NCBI GenBank assembly: GCA_025356545.1 | Contig: JANXSU010000269.1 | Location: 1 to 33,388 of the forward strand | Length of the DNA stretch: 33,388 bases | Direction of reading: 5' to 3' | Origin: Comamonadaceae bacterium | GTDB taxonomy: Bacteria > Pseudomonadota > Gammaproteobacteria > Burkholderiales > Burkholderiaceae_C | Position numbers and translations under genes: made by a program | Shown: in pieces, positions 17,052-27,611 of the stretch | How the letters are laid out: every line of letters starts with the position of its first letter | Numbering within the stretch: the stretch's first letter is position 1 | Notes under the pieces: model-generated | What the model was told of the DNA's origin: nothing | The model's input: only the letters and a program-made list of their open reading frames with translations | The model's database searches: none

Positions 17052-17122
17052 GATACATGCACCGACTCACCACCATCTCTTGCTGGTCAGTCAACTTGTT
17101 TTATCAACCTCAGGAGCTTCAC

Positions 17123-18442
17123 ATGCCACAAACCCTCACCGAACAACTCAGCCGCGAACAGCAAATCGCCGCTTTGGAAAAAGACTGGGCCACCAACCCC
17201 CGCTGGAAAGGCATCAAACGCGGCTACAGCGCTGCCGACGTCGTGCGTCTGCGAGGCTCCTTCCCCATCGAGCACACCTTGGCACGCCGTGGTGCTGAAA
17301 AGCTCTGGGATTTGTTGCACACCGAGGCCTACGTCAACTGTCTGGGCGCACTCACCGGCGGCCAAGCCATGCAGCAAGTCAAGGCCGGCGTGAAAGCCAT
17401 CTACCTCTCAGGCTGGCAAGTCGCCGCTGACAACAACACTTACGGCTCCATGTACCCCGACCAGTCGCTGTACCCCGTGGACTCCGTGCCCAAGGTTGTG
17501 GAAACCATCAACAACACCTTCCGCCGTGCCGACGAGATCCAGTGGTCCAAGGGCACCAACCCTGGCGATGCAGGCTATGTTGACTACTTCGCGCCCATCG
17601 TGGCCGACGCTGAAGCCGGTTTCGGTGGCGTGCTCAACGCGTTCGAGCTGATGAAGGCCATGATCAAGGCTGGCGCTGGCGGTGTGCATTGGGAAGACCA
17701 ACTGGCTTCGGTCAAGAAATGCGGCCACATGGGCGGCAAAGTGCTGCTGCCTACCCGTGAGTCTTGCCAAAAGCTGATTGCAGCCCGCATGGCGGCTGAC
17801 GTGTGCGGCGTGCCCACCCTGGTGATTGCCCGTACCGATGCGGAAGCCGCCGACCTGCTGACCAGCGACTACGACGAGATCGACAAGCCTTTCCTCACCG
17901 GCGAGCGCACCGCCGAAGGCTTCTACAAGACTCGCAAAGGTCTGGACCAAGCCGTGGCCCGTGCCAACGCCTACGCACAGTACGCTGACTTGGTGTGGTG
18001 CGAGACCGGCACGCCCGATCTGGACTTCGCCAAAAAGTTTGCCGACGCAGTACACAAGGTTCACCCCGGCAAGATGCTGGCCTACAACTGCTCGCCCTCC
18101 TTCAACTGGAAGAAAAACCTGGACGACGCGACCATCGCGAAATTCCAGCGCGAACTCGGTGCCATGGGTTACAAGTACCAGTTCATCACGCTGGCCGGCA
18201 TTCACTCGATGTGGTTCAACATGTACGACTTGAGCCAAGACTACGTCAAGCGCGGCATGACGGCGTATGTGGAGAAGGTGCAAGACCCCGAGTTCGCAGC
18301 ACGCGATCGTGGCTACACCTTTGTGTCACACCAGCAAGAAGTGGGGACAGGCTACTTTGATGAGGTGACCACCGCCATTCAAGGCGGCAAGTCCAGCGTC
18401 ACAGCGCTGACCGGCTCAACGGAAGAAGAACAGTTCCATTGA
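17123..18442 (+). CDS. aceA: Isocitrate lyase
   Basis: Cleaves isocitrate to glyoxylate and succinate, the first step of the glyoxylate shunt used for growth on acetate and fatty acids. Seen: the active-site loop [14 protein letters not shown] (catalytic Cys200), [50 protein letters not shown] and [16 protein letters not shown] at 17123 gives 439 aa, the normal length; it has a strong ribosome site (caggagcttcacATG). The track start at 17057 adds 22 residues and lies almost on the palindrome, so it is rejected. No malate synthase gene is adjacent. It converges with the Bug receptor gene downstream. Confidence 0.97.
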   Translation: MPQTLTEQLSREQQIAALEKDWATNPRWKGIKRGYSAADVVRLRGSFPIEHTLARRGAEKLWDLLHTEAYVNCLGALTGGQAMQQVKAGVKAIYLSGWQVAADNNTYGSMYPDQSLYPVDSVPKVVETINNTFRRADEIQWSKGTNPGDAGYVDYFAPIVADAEAGFGGVLNAFELMKAMIKAGAGGVHWEDQLASVKKCGHMGGKVLLPTRESCQKLIAARMAADVCGVPTLVIARTDAEAADLLTSDYDEIDKPFLTGERTAEGFYKTRKGLDQAVARANAYAQYADLVWCETGTPDLDFAKKFADAVHKVHPGKMLAYNCSPSFNWKKNLDDATIAKFQRELGAMGYKYQFITLAGIHSMWFNMYDLSQDYVKRGMTAYVEKVQDPEFAARDRGYTFVSHQQEVGTGYFDEVTTAIQGGKSSVTALTGSTEEEQFH

Positions 18443-18461
18443 TCCTGCGACGATAGCGAAC

Positions 18462-18496
18462 GCCGCCTACTCGGCCTTGATGCCGGCGTAGGCGGC
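18462..18496. other. Hairpin at the convergent ends of aceA and a Bug receptor gene
   Basis: gccgcctac (18462-18470) and gtaggcggc (18488-18496) are perfect 9-bp inverted arms. They sit 20 bp after the aceA stop and overlap the last codons of the opposite gene. It could slow or end both transcripts, but no T-run follows on either side, so it may be only a coding coincidence. Confidence 0.3.
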
Positions 18497-19453
18497 AACG
18501 CGAGCCCAGCGCACCAGCTCGGCACGCATGAAGTCAGCCTCTTGATCGGGTGTCGCGAAGAGCAGGTCAAAGCCCATGCCTTCGAGTTTGACCCGGATCT
18601 CGGGCTGGCTTTTTACTTTGACAAACGCCGCGTTGAGCTTCTTCACCACAGCCGCTGGTGTAGCCGCAGGCGCATAGACCGCAAACCAATTCGCCACCTC
18701 CGCGCCCTTGTAGCCAGACTCACTCAAAGTGGGGACATCAGGCAGTGTGCGGTTGCGCTGCTTGGCCGCTATGGCCAACGCCTTGATGCGGCCTTGCTGG
18801 ATGTAGGGCAAGGCGTTTTGCAAGGGGCTGAACATGTACTGAATTTGCCCGCCAACCAAGTCCGTCATGGCTTGCGATTGACCTTTGTAGGGGATGTGGT
18901 TGGAGCGCGTACCGGCCAGCTGGTTGAAGTACTCAGCTTGCAAATGCTGCGAGCTGCCCAAACCCGCCGAACCAAAATTCAACTCACCCGGTTTGGCGCG
19001 CAACTGCTCGGTGAACTCGCGCAAGTTGCTGGCCTTGACCGATGCGTTAACGACCAGCACCACGTCCGTCTGACCGAGCAGAGACACCACCTGAAAGTCT
19101 TTGAGCAAGTCATAGGGCAGCTTGCGGTACACCGCCACGTTGGTGGCAATGGTGTTGGGTGTGAGCAGCAGGGTGTGACCATCGGGCTTGGCATGGGCCA
19201 CGTATTCGACGCCGATATTGCCACCCGCCCCGAGTTTGTTGTCAATCACCACCGACTGCCCCAGCAGCTCGCTGACTTTGACACCCAGGGAGCGCGCCAT
19301 TAAGTCGGTGCCACCGCCAGCGGCCACCGGCACCACAACTTGAATGGCGCGATTGGGGAAAGACTGTGGCGTTTGCGCCTGAAGATCGGCCATGGGCAGC
19401 AGGGACGCGAGGAGTCCCGTCAAGCCCAGAAAAATTCGTTGAGTGATGGTCAT
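18467..19453 (-). CDS. Bug-family (TctC-like) periplasmic tripartite tricarboxylate receptor
   Basis: A second orphan Bug receptor, 328 aa, with signal peptide MTITQRIFLGLTGLLASLLPMADLQAQ and the family marks FPNRAIQVVVPVAAGGGTDLMARSL, VVIDNKLGAGGNIGVEYVAHAKPDGHTLLL, HIPYKGQSQAMTDLVGGQIQYMF and TLPDVPTLSESGYKG. Ligand unknown. It is transcribed divergently from the class II aldolase gene across a 77-bp gap, so the two may share control. This fits uptake of a compound metabolised by the aldolase, but that is only suggested by position. No transporter membrane genes are nearby. Confidence 0.92.
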   Translation of the reverse strand: MTITQRIFLGLTGLLASLLPMADLQAQTPQSFPNRAIQVVVPVAAGGGTDLMARSLGVKVSELLGQSVVIDNKLGAGGNIGVEYVAHAKPDGHTLLLTPNTIATNVAVYRKLPYDLLKDFQVVSLLGQTDVVLVVNASVKASNLREFTEQLRAKPGELNFGSAGLGSSQHLQAEYFNQLAGTRSNHIPYKGQSQAMTDLVGGQIQYMFSPLQNALPYIQQGRIKALAIAAKQRNRTLPDVPTLSESGYKGAEVANWFAVYAPAATPAAVVKKLNAAFVKVKSQPEIRVKLEGMGFDLLFATPDQEADFMRAELVRWARVAAYAGIKAE

Positions 19454-19530
19454 TTTGTTTTCCGATCAGTTAAAGACAATTCGCGTTAAATGATACGCTC
19501 GCAGACCTCTGGATTCCCGAAAGACCCACC

Positions 19531-21499
<1,969 letters not shown>

Positions 21500-21530
21500 C
21501 TTTTTTAAAACCTTCAAACGACAGGAAAAA

Positions 21531-22355
21531 ATGATGTTACGAAAACTGACCGCCTCCATGTGCATGACATTTACGGCAGCCCTCACCAGTCTGCCTGCAG
21601 CGGCCCAATCCGCCCCGGAAACGACGCTCACGCGACTCGATTGCGGCACCCCCGTTCTTAATGACGTCAGTGCGCGCTTTTCTGACACCTACGCCTACAA
21701 CGATCTCAAAGTGTTGTTTACCTATAGCTGCTACCTCATCAAGCACGGCACCGACTACCTGCTCTGGGACACCGGCCATTCGATGAGTGCAGGCGCGCCA
21801 GCGCCGAAAGTGAGCATCATCGACCAACTGGCGCAGATCAATCTCAAACCCGAGCAAATCAAATATGTGGGCATCAGCCACTACCACGCCGACCACACTG
21901 GCCAGGTGGCTGGCTTCCCCGGCGCGACCATCCTGATCGGCAAGGGCGACTGGGAGGGTATCACTGCGCCCAAACCTAACGCCGGCGCAAACGTAGCGCC
22001 GTTTGCACACTGGATCAGCGGCGGTGGCAAGCTCGATGCGCTGGTTGGCGACAAAGACGTCTTCGGTGACGGCACGGCGGTTGTCATCAACACCCCCGGT
22101 CATACGCCAGGGCACCACAGCCTGCTGGTGCGTCTAAAAGGAATGGGCAACGTGCTCATTACTGGCGACCTCTCGCACTTTCATGAGAACTATGAAAGCA
22201 ACGGCGTGCCATCCTTCAATTACCATCGCGGAGATACGCTCGCATCGCTTGATCGCTTCAAAAAAGCGGCCGCTAATCTCAAGGCCACAGTCATCATTCA
22301 GCACGATGCACGAGACGTCACCAAACTGCCGGCATTTCCAGCAGCTGCGAAGTAG
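21531..22355 (+). CDS. Exported metallo-beta-lactamase-fold hydrolase (lactonase-like)
   Basis: Zinc hydrolase of the MBL superfamily, close in style to the AttM/AiiA N-acyl-homoserine-lactonase group. The ligand motif is ISHYHADHTGQ (H117, H119, D121, H122), followed by NTPGHTPGHHSLLV and ITGDLSHF. The gene starts at ATG 21531 (or the adjacent ATG 21534) after acaggaaaaa; the track start at 21474 lies inside tgt and adds a non-signal leader. From 21531 a signal peptide is visible (MMLRKLTASMCMTFTAALTSLPAAAQ), so it should act in the periplasm, unlike classical cytoplasmic AiiA. Substrate is uncertain: lactones, esters and others are possible. It ends 20 bp before a strong terminator. Confidence 0.88.
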   Translation: MMLRKLTASMCMTFTAALTSLPAAAQSAPETTLTRLDCGTPVLNDVSARFSDTYAYNDLKVLFTYSCYLIKHGTDYLLWDTGHSMSAGAPAPKVSIIDQLAQINLKPEQIKYVGISHYHADHTGQVAGFPGATILIGKGDWEGITAPKPNAGANVAPFAHWISGGGKLDALVGDKDVFGDGTAVVINTPGHTPGHHSLLVRLKGMGNVLITGDLSHFHENYESNGVPSFNYHRGDTLASLDRFKKAAANLKATVIIQHDARDVTKLPAFPAAAK

Positions 22356-22375
22356 TCCAAACCCATTCCACAAAA

Positions 22376-22409
22376 GCAAAAAGCCCATCGAATTAGATGG
22401 GCTTTTTGC
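22376..22409. terminator. Perfect bidirectional intrinsic terminator
   Basis: gcaaaaagcccatc-gaatta-gatgggctttttgc is a perfect 14-bp stem with a 6-nt loop. It ends in T5 on the plus strand and, by symmetry, T5 on the minus strand. It serves the MBL hydrolase gene from the left and the tRNA genes from the right. Confidence 0.9.
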
Positions 22410-22422
22410 ATAGAGAACCTTA

Positions 22423-22498
22423 TGGAGCGGGAAAAGAGGCTCGAACTCTCGACCTATACCTTGGCAAGGTATCGCTCTACCAACTGAGCTATTCCCGC
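22423..22498 (-). tRNA. tRNA-Gly (GCC)
   Basis: The minus strand reads GCGGGAATAGCTCAGTTGG...TTCGAGC...TTCCCGCTCCA, 76 nt. The acceptor stem GCGGGAA/TTCCCGC pairs fully, the anticodon loop is CTTGCCAAG (GCC, glycine), and CCA is encoded. It lies 59 bp downstream of tRNA-Phe in the same direction and 13 bp before the shared terminator, so the two are probably one transcript. Confidence 0.97.
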
Positions 22499-22557
22499 AT
22501 GGGTGATCACTGAGGTGATCAAAGAAGGATCCATCACTGCGATGGGGGTCTTCAATT

Positions 22558-22633
22558 TGGTGGCCTGGGGCGGAATCGAACCACCGACACAAGGATTTTC
22601 AATCCTCTGCTCTACCGACTGAGCTACCGGGCC
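22558..22633 (-). tRNA. tRNA-Phe (GAA) with an acceptor-stem mismatch
   Basis: The minus strand reads GGCCCGGTAGCTCAGTCGG...GATTGAAAATC...TTCGATT...CCAGGCCACCA, 76 nt, anticodon GAA (phenylalanine), encoded CCA. The acceptor stem is GGCCCGG against CCAGGCC, giving a C5-A68 mismatch where the usual sequence would have G68. All other stems look normal. It is the first of the two tRNA genes behind a TATAAT box. Confidence 0.96.
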
Positions 22634-22643
22634 TAAGCCCCAA

Positions 22644-22649
22644 ATTATA
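22644..22649 (-). promoter_or_regulatory. -10 box of the tRNA-Phe/tRNA-Gly transcript
   Basis: The minus strand carries a perfect TATAAT 10 bases before the tRNA-Phe 5' end, followed by ttggggctta. No good -35 is visible at 17 bp (the area reads gctctg). A short, G-rich stretch before the start is common at stringently controlled stable-RNA promoters. Spacing to the mature tRNA end leaves only a few bases of 5' leader. Confidence 0.5.
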
Positions 22650-22689
22650 GCAGCAACTTTTCACTCCAGAGCCATGGCCTGCCGGGAAT

Positions 22690-23367
22690 TCAAGCCGTGT
22701 TTCGTTTACCACGTGTCAGATCAACGCCCAGCTGCTTGAGTTTGCGATAAAGATGCGTGCGCTCCAACCCTGTCTTTTCAGCAACACGGGTCATAGAGCC
22801 GTTTTCTTGTGCCAAGTGGTACTCGAAGTAGGCTTTTTCAAACTCATCGCGCGCTTCTCGCAAGGGTTTGTCAAGCGCGAAGTCTTGCTGGGCTTGTGGC
22901 CCTGGTTCCACGACCAGCACTGGGGGTAACACATGCGGGAGCATGGACTCGGCCAACTGTGTCACTACCTGCCCCAGCAATGGGGGGGCGGGTTTGCGTT
23001 GTGTGCTTATTCCCAAACCCTGTTCGATGGCTTTGAGCAGTTTTTGCAGCGTGATCGGTTTTTCAAGAAAGGCGTGTGCACCGATTTTGGTAGCGGCCAC
23101 AGCGGTGTCGATGGTGGCATGTCCGCTCATCATGATGACCGGCATGGTCAATGCGCCGGACACTGACCATTCTTTGAGCAAGGTGACGCCGTCGGTGTCC
23201 GGCATCCAGATGTCCAACAAAACCAAATCAGGACGCTCGCGCAAACGAGCGGCACGCGCCTGCGCGGCGTTCTCGGCAATTTCTACGGTGTGTCCTTCAT
23301 CGTTGAGGATTTCCCATAGCAGGTCACGAATGCCAAGCTCGTCATCGACCACCAAAATATTTGCCAT
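22690..23367 (-). CDS. Response regulator, NtrX-like but without an AAA+ domain
   Basis: Output protein of the two-component pair with the kinase just upstream. It is 225 aa: a receiver domain (VVDDE at 6-10, phospho-acceptor D52 in LLDIWMPDTDG, MMSGHA, EKPIT), a linker, and a C-terminal Fis-type helix-turn-helix (FEKAYFEYHLAQENGSMTRVAEKTGLERTHLYRKLKQLG). NtrC/NtrX proteins carry a sigma-54-activating ATPase between these parts; here it is absent, so the protein probably binds DNA without activating sigma-54 directly. This short form occurs with rsmB-DUF4390-ntrY in betaproteobacteria (from memory). The gap to the kinase gene is 38 bp. Confidence 0.88.
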   Translation of the reverse strand: MANILVVDDELGIRDLLWEILNDEGHTVEIAENAAQARAARLRERPDLVLLDIWMPDTDGVTLLKEWSVSGALTMPVIMMSGHATIDTAVAATKIGAHAFLEKPITLQKLLKAIEQGLGISTQRKPAPPLLGQVVTQLAESMLPHVLPPVLVVEPGPQAQQDFALDKPLREARDEFEKAYFEYHLAQENGSMTRVAEKTGLERTHLYRKLKQLGVDLTRGKRNTA

Positions 23368-23405
23368 GATTTACCGCTGTGTTTCTTGGGGAAAGGGGCC
23401 TGTGC

Positions 23406-25694
23406 TCAGACTGTTGTCGCTCTCACAGTGGCGAATGATACCGATACTTGCGCGCCTTGGATCACATCGTCCACCACGCGGTTAGACAGATCAGTGCGTG
23501 CGCCATGTTCATCGGCTATTTTTTTCACGACAGCCAACCCCAAACCCGTCCCCTTGACCTTGGTTGTGACATAAGGCTCGAACGCCCTTTTGAGGATGCT
23601 ATCTGCAAAGCCCATGCCGTGGTCCAGTACGCTCAGCCGAACCCGCCCACTGGATGTTGACCAGTGCGTACGAACCAGCACGCTATAGGCAACACCGCTG
23701 CGCCCAGCTGACTCCGTGGCGTCCTGCGCGTTTTGCACGAGGTTATGCAAGACTTGTCTTAATTGCTGCTCGTCGCCTCTGATTTTGGGGCAGCGTACGT
23801 CAATTTCAATGCGAACAGGAACATTCACATTTTCCCCACTGTACAAATGGGCAACTTCTGTCACGAGACTGTTCAGATCCATCGGTCTGAGCTCGGCAGC
23901 AGGCAACCGAGCATAGTCACGAAACTCGTTAACCAAGCGTTTCATGGCGTCCACTTGATCCACAATCGTTTTGACTGACTTGGTCAACAACGCCTGCTCA
24001 GGTGGTGCCACTTTCCCTGTCAGTTTCATTTCCAAACGCTCAGCTGCGAGTTGAATGGGTGTCAAGGGATTTTTGATTTCATGGGCCAATCGTTGAGCCA
24101 CTTCACCCCAGGCCTGCGCACGTTGCGCAGACACAATTTCAGAGATGTCATCAAACACCAGCAGCCTCGCATGCGCCGGTAGTTCTGCACCACGAGCGAC
24201 CAAGGTGAGCAGCCTGTCTTCGTGCAAGCCAGCCACGGTACCTGCGGCACGGCCGGTACCCAATTCAAATGACTGCTGCCAGTGATCCAACCCGTGTTCG
24301 CTACGCTCCCCCAAAAAGGCGTCAAACTGGCGCTGGACACTTTTTGCGAACTCTTCCAAGCCTTCAATGTCACTTAGTTTCCGGCCTTCAAAAGCGGCCA
24401 TTGGCAATTTCAGTATGCGTGTCGCACCTGCATTGGTTGACTGAATAACGCCTTGTGCGTCCAACACCAATACACCCGCCGTGAGGTAGTCCAAAATGGT
24501 CTGCAAATTTTCGCGTGCGGCGTTGACATCCTCCATGCTGTGTTCCAAAGCCAGACGAGCATCCAAAAGCTGCTGGGTCATTTGCGCAAATGACCGGGTC
24601 AAACCACCCAATTCGTCTCGCCCTTGCAAGACGGCTTTGGGCGTCAGGTCCCCTCGGGCCACCTCCCGCACCCCTTGGGCCAGCAAAAGCAAAGGGCGGG
24701 TGATCTGATTACCTAACAAAATAGCCAACAACACCGCACCAAATACGGCCAGGAAGAGGCTCAAAGTGAGTGTGCCGATGTACATGCGGCGCAAGCCATC
24801 GCGGGCCAATGCCCTCTCCTGGTATTCGCGGTAAGCCTGTGTCACCGCCAGAGCATTAGCGACTAAGGTATCAGGCAGATCTTGGGTCACCATCAAAAAA
24901 CGGGCGTCACCCAGCATGTCCAGCCCGGCCCTTGGAACCATGACCAACGCCTTGATCCTGGCGCGACTTGTGGTAGTTGCACCCGATTCATCCAAGCCCT
25001 CGATCCAGGTGACCGCGCGTTGACTTCTTGCTGCCCGGAATTGTTGCGTGCTCGGTCGCTCTGGATTGATCTCAAACTTTGAAGCCCCTGCGACAGAAAT
25101 CATCTGCCCGTTGGCCCCCCAAAGAATGACATCACGCACTGTAAGCTGCTCTCGCACACGCTCAAGCAATAGTCCGGCTGTCACGTCGGGGCTGTCATTC
25201 AATTGCGTTGCCACGGCTCGGGTTTTGCCAACCAGGTCGGTGGACAAGGTGTCCAACGTTGCACGCCCCAAATTTAAACCCGCCTCTAGAGCGCCTTCGA
25301 CTTTGATGTCAAACCAACTTTCAATCGATCGTGACACAAATTGGTAAGAAACCACATAAATCAGCATCCCAGGCACGAAGCCGGCCAAAGCGAATACAGC
25401 AGCCAGCTTGACCAATAAACGACTGCCGAATCGCCCTTGCTTGTACCGTACAAGCAGTTTGAAAACGACCCAACCAATCACTAACAAAAGTGTGGCAGCA
25501 ACCACTACATTGAGAGCAAACAGGCGCGCGTAGTTACGCTCATACATTTCACGGTTGTCGGTTGCCTGAGTCAACAAGAACAGCAACACCAAACCAATGG
25601 ATGTCATGACCGCCGCCCCGAACCCCAACGTCCAACGCAGGGTCTTTGAGGTTTGTGCCAGGGGTGCACTACCGCTCTGGTTGGACTGACTCAC
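23406..25694 (-). CDS. NtrY-like membrane sensor histidine kinase
   Basis: Predicted sensor for nitrogen, redox or envelope state, 762 aa, with a GTG start overlapping the DUF4390 stop (GTGA). It has three N-terminal membrane segments (about 21-40, 58-80, 88-112), a periplasmic sensor region, and a fourth segment (LTLSLFLAVFGAVLLAILLGN). A HAMP domain (RPLLLLAQGVREVARGDL), a PAS domain (LDYLTAGVLVLDAQGVIQSTNAGATRILKL) and the HisKA box with H538 in RLAHEIKNPLTPIQLAAERL follow. The catalytic domain has LHNLVQNAQDATE, DHGMGF and KGTGLGLAVVKKIADEHG. Architecture matches NtrY. The signal is not known. Confidence 0.92.
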   Translation of the reverse strand: MSQSNQSGSAPLAQTSKTLRWTLGFGAAVMTSIGLVLLFLLTQATDNREMYERNYARLFALNVVVAATLLLVIGWVVFKLLVRYKQGRFGSRLLVKLAAVFALAGFVPGMLIYVVSYQFVSRSIESWFDIKVEGALEAGLNLGRATLDTLSTDLVGKTRAVATQLNDSPDVTAGLLLERVREQLTVRDVILWGANGQMISVAGASKFEINPERPSTQQFRAARSQRAVTWIEGLDESGATTTSRARIKALVMVPRAGLDMLGDARFLMVTQDLPDTLVANALAVTQAYREYQERALARDGLRRMYIGTLTLSLFLAVFGAVLLAILLGNQITRPLLLLAQGVREVARGDLTPKAVLQGRDELGGLTRSFAQMTQQLLDARLALEHSMEDVNAARENLQTILDYLTAGVLVLDAQGVIQSTNAGATRILKLPMAAFEGRKLSDIEGLEEFAKSVQRQFDAFLGERSEHGLDHWQQSFELGTGRAAGTVAGLHEDRLLTLVARGAELPAHARLLVFDDISEIVSAQRAQAWGEVAQRLAHEIKNPLTPIQLAAERLEMKLTGKVAPPEQALLTKSVKTIVDQVDAMKRLVNEFRDYARLPAAELRPMDLNSLVTEVAHLYSGENVNVPVRIEIDVRCPKIRGDEQQLRQVLHNLVQNAQDATESAGRSGVAYSVLVRTHWSTSSGRVRLSVLDHGMGFADSILKRAFEPYVTTKVKGTGLGLAVVKKIADEHGARTDLSNRVVDDVIQGAQVSVSFATVRATTV

Positions 25695-26329
25695 TTGAGG
25701 CTCTCCAACAGGAATCGCTGAGTTGCTGAGACGGACAAAGTCCAGTCGCTTTGACCTAGAGCTCCGATTTGAAGTGGCCGTGGCAGTTGAGAGACATCCA
25801 GTCGAAATTGAAACTCAACCCGATGCCTTGCACTCACATCCAGCTCCACCAGGTCTGCAATGCGCCAACCTGAAAACCGACGAATGGAGTTCAGCGCATC
25901 ATCAAGAGAATCGAAGGACTGGTTCAAGGCCACACCAATGCCGTTATTGGCAATGACACCCGCTCCAACCATCAGTCGCCAGCGGCGCGCCAAAGGTTGG
26001 TACACCAATCTCATGTGTCGCTCACTTTTAGCTATTTTTTTGTCAACCCAGTACCAGCGCTCTCGATAAATATCGACCTCTGCCAGGAAGATCACGGGTA
26101 TGCCTTTGAGCAAAGCGTCTTCAACGGCCTGAGGCAATTCAAATTTAACAAGCGCCGACAGTGACAAGCTCTCTGCATTGCGCTCCAGCTTGAGGAGTGA
26201 GACCTCTGGCAGGATCGTTTCCGCGTGTAACCTTTGGACGTACCCGCCGAACAAGAACAAGGCACAGGCCAGCAGCCCGATCCAATCAAGTCGCGTGTTT
26301 TTCCAGCAATGCGTAATAGAAGCCATCAT
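25691..26329 (-). CDS. DUF4390-domain protein
   Basis: Conserved protein of unknown function found between rsmB and ntrY in betaproteobacteria. A hydrophobic N-terminus (WIGLLACALFLFGGYVQ) is followed by HAETILPEVSLLKLERNAESLSLSALVKFELPQAVEDALLKGIPVIFLAEVDIYRERWYW, the typical DUF4390 region, so it is probably exported or membrane-anchored. The start is chosen at ATG 26329 (26326 is equally possible), overlapping the rsmB end by about 44 bp; the track start at 26344 is also possible. The stop overlaps the kinase GTG. The tight coupling suggests a link to NtrY signalling, which is inference. Confidence 0.85.
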   Translation of the reverse strand: MMASITHCWKNTRLDWIGLLACALFLFGGYVQRLHAETILPEVSLLKLERNAESLSLSALVKFELPQAVEDALLKGIPVIFLAEVDIYRERWYWVDKKIAKSERHMRLVYQPLARRWRLMVGAGVIANNGIGVALNQSFDSLDDALNSIRRFSGWRIADLVELDVSARHRVEFQFRLDVSQLPRPLQIGALGQSDWTLSVSATQRFLLESLK

Positions 26330-27611
26330 GATCAATCGCCCCATTGTCCGGGACGGGATCGCTTCTTGTCGCGAAAGTTGGCATTAAATGACCTGGGGAC
26401 GCCAGCAAAGTGGCTTGGGTGTTGCGTGCAAGAAACGTTTGAATCTGCACCTGCCCTTCTTCTTTGAACACGGAGCAGGTGCAAAACAGCAAACGTCCAC
26501 TCGGCTTGAGCAGCGGCCAAAGTGTCTCAAGCAGTCTGCGTTGCTGGCTTGCAAGTTGTGCAACATCACTCTCCCGCCGCAACCAGCGGACATCGGGGTG
26601 ACGGCGCACGATGCCCGAGGCGGTGCAGGGGGCGTCTAGCAAAATGGCGTCAAACAAAACGCCATTCCACCAATCCCTCGGCTGCCCCGCATCCGCTGCC
26701 AAGACCTTCGCCTGCAAACCCAGGCGCTGCAAGGTTTGCTCGATGCGGGTACAGCGCAGCGGGTCGATGTCCAAAGCCGTGACTTGAGCCGATGACAACT
26801 CCAGCAAATGTGCCGTCTTGCCACCGGGAGCGGCGCAAGCATCCAGAATCTGCGCATCAGGAGATGTGACCAAGCCCGTGAGCAGCAGCGGAGCTGCCAT
26901 TTGTGCCGCAGCATCTTGGACCGAAACCCAGCCCTGATCAAACTCGGGGAGCTGATGCACTGGCACGGGATTGACCAAAGTCACACCGTAAGCGCCGCAG
27001 GCCACGGCGGCTATCCCTGAGGTGCGTAAGTACTCCAAATAGCTCGCGACATCCGTCTTTCTTGCGTTGATGCGCAAGGTCATCGGTGCCTGCGTGTTAT
27101 TGGCCTGCAAAATCGACTCCCAGTGTTGGGGGTATTCACGCCGAAGCCGTTCAATCCACCAGACCGGGTGATTCCAGATCGCCACAGCTTGCTGCTCGCT
27201 CTGTGCCACCATGGCCTCGCGCTCGCGCAAGAAGCGGCGCAGACACCCATTGATAAATCCCGCCTGCGCATGTAGCGCAGGATTACGTTTGGCGGCTTCA
27301 ACCGCCTGATTCACCAGGGTAAAACTGTCATACGGTGCAGCCGCTTCATCCCACACCAGCGCCAGTGCCGTGCACAACAGCGCATCTGCGGCGGGTGCGG
27401 GTTTGCGCGCTGCCAGTTGCTGACGCAGCACCTCAGCCCGACCCAACTCGCGCAGCACCCGGTAGGACAAAGACTGCACCCCGGGGCGCATATCAGGCGG
27501 CACGGCATTCAGCGCGGCGGTGCCTGACCTGCCCGCGCGTATGCTGACCAGTACGTCTGCCGCCCCCTGCAACAATCGCCACAGCGGGGGGCTCAAATCA
27601 GTGTTCATCAT
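26286..27611 (-). CDS. rsmB: 16S rRNA (cytosine(967)-C5)-methyltransferase RsmB
   Basis: Methylates C967 of 16S rRNA with SAM. From ATG 27611 the protein is 441 aa. An N-terminal NusB-like domain (about 1-145) is followed by the Rossmann methyltransferase. This has the SAM motif DACAAPGGKTAHLLEL (from D257), DAPCTASG with the product-release Cys (C329), and the nucleophile in FCTCSVFKEEG (C379). The track start at 27656 adds 15 residues inside the upstream gene. The start forms ATGATGA with the lemA-like stop, so translation is coupled. Confidence 0.94.
   Translation of the reverse strand: MMNTDLSPPLWRLLQGAADVLVSIRAGRSGTAALNAVPPDMRPGVQSLSYRVLRELGRAEVLRQQLAARKPAPAADALLCTALALVWDEAAAPYDSFTLVNQAVEAAKRNPALHAQAGFINGCLRRFLREREAMVAQSEQQAVAIWNHPVWWIERLRREYPQHWESILQANNTQAPMTLRINARKTDVASYLEYLRTSGIAAVACGAYGVTLVNPVPVHQLPEFDQGWVSVQDAAAQMAAPLLLTGLVTSPDAQILDACAAPGGKTAHLLELSSAQVTALDIDPLRCTRIEQTLQRLGLQAKVLAADAGQPRDWWNGVLFDAILLDAPCTASGIVRRHPDVRWLRRESDVAQLASQQRRLLETLWPLLKPSGRLLFCTCSVFKEEGQVQIQTFLARNTQATLLASPGHLMPTFATRSDPVPDNGAIDHDGFYYALLEKHAT

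Larger units (their letters stand above)
16832..17122 (+). other. AT-rich regulatory gap upstream of aceA
   Basis: This 291-bp stretch is much richer in A and T than the surrounding DNA, especially 16890-17055. It contains no credible gene. It holds a plausible sigma70 promoter, a 22-bp perfect palindrome and the aceA ribosome site (aggag, 17112-17116). Near the queA stop, gtgcg-ctcaaa-cgcac could form a small hairpin, but no T-run follows it. Confidence 0.6.

Noticed and set aside
17408-18283. 291-aa minus-strand frame opposite aceA
   Set aside because: Shadow of isocitrate lyase, with no recognisable protein features.
18542-19303. 253-aa plus-strand frame opposite the second Bug receptor
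   Set aside because: Antisense shadow; the minus-strand gene has a signal peptide and family motifs.
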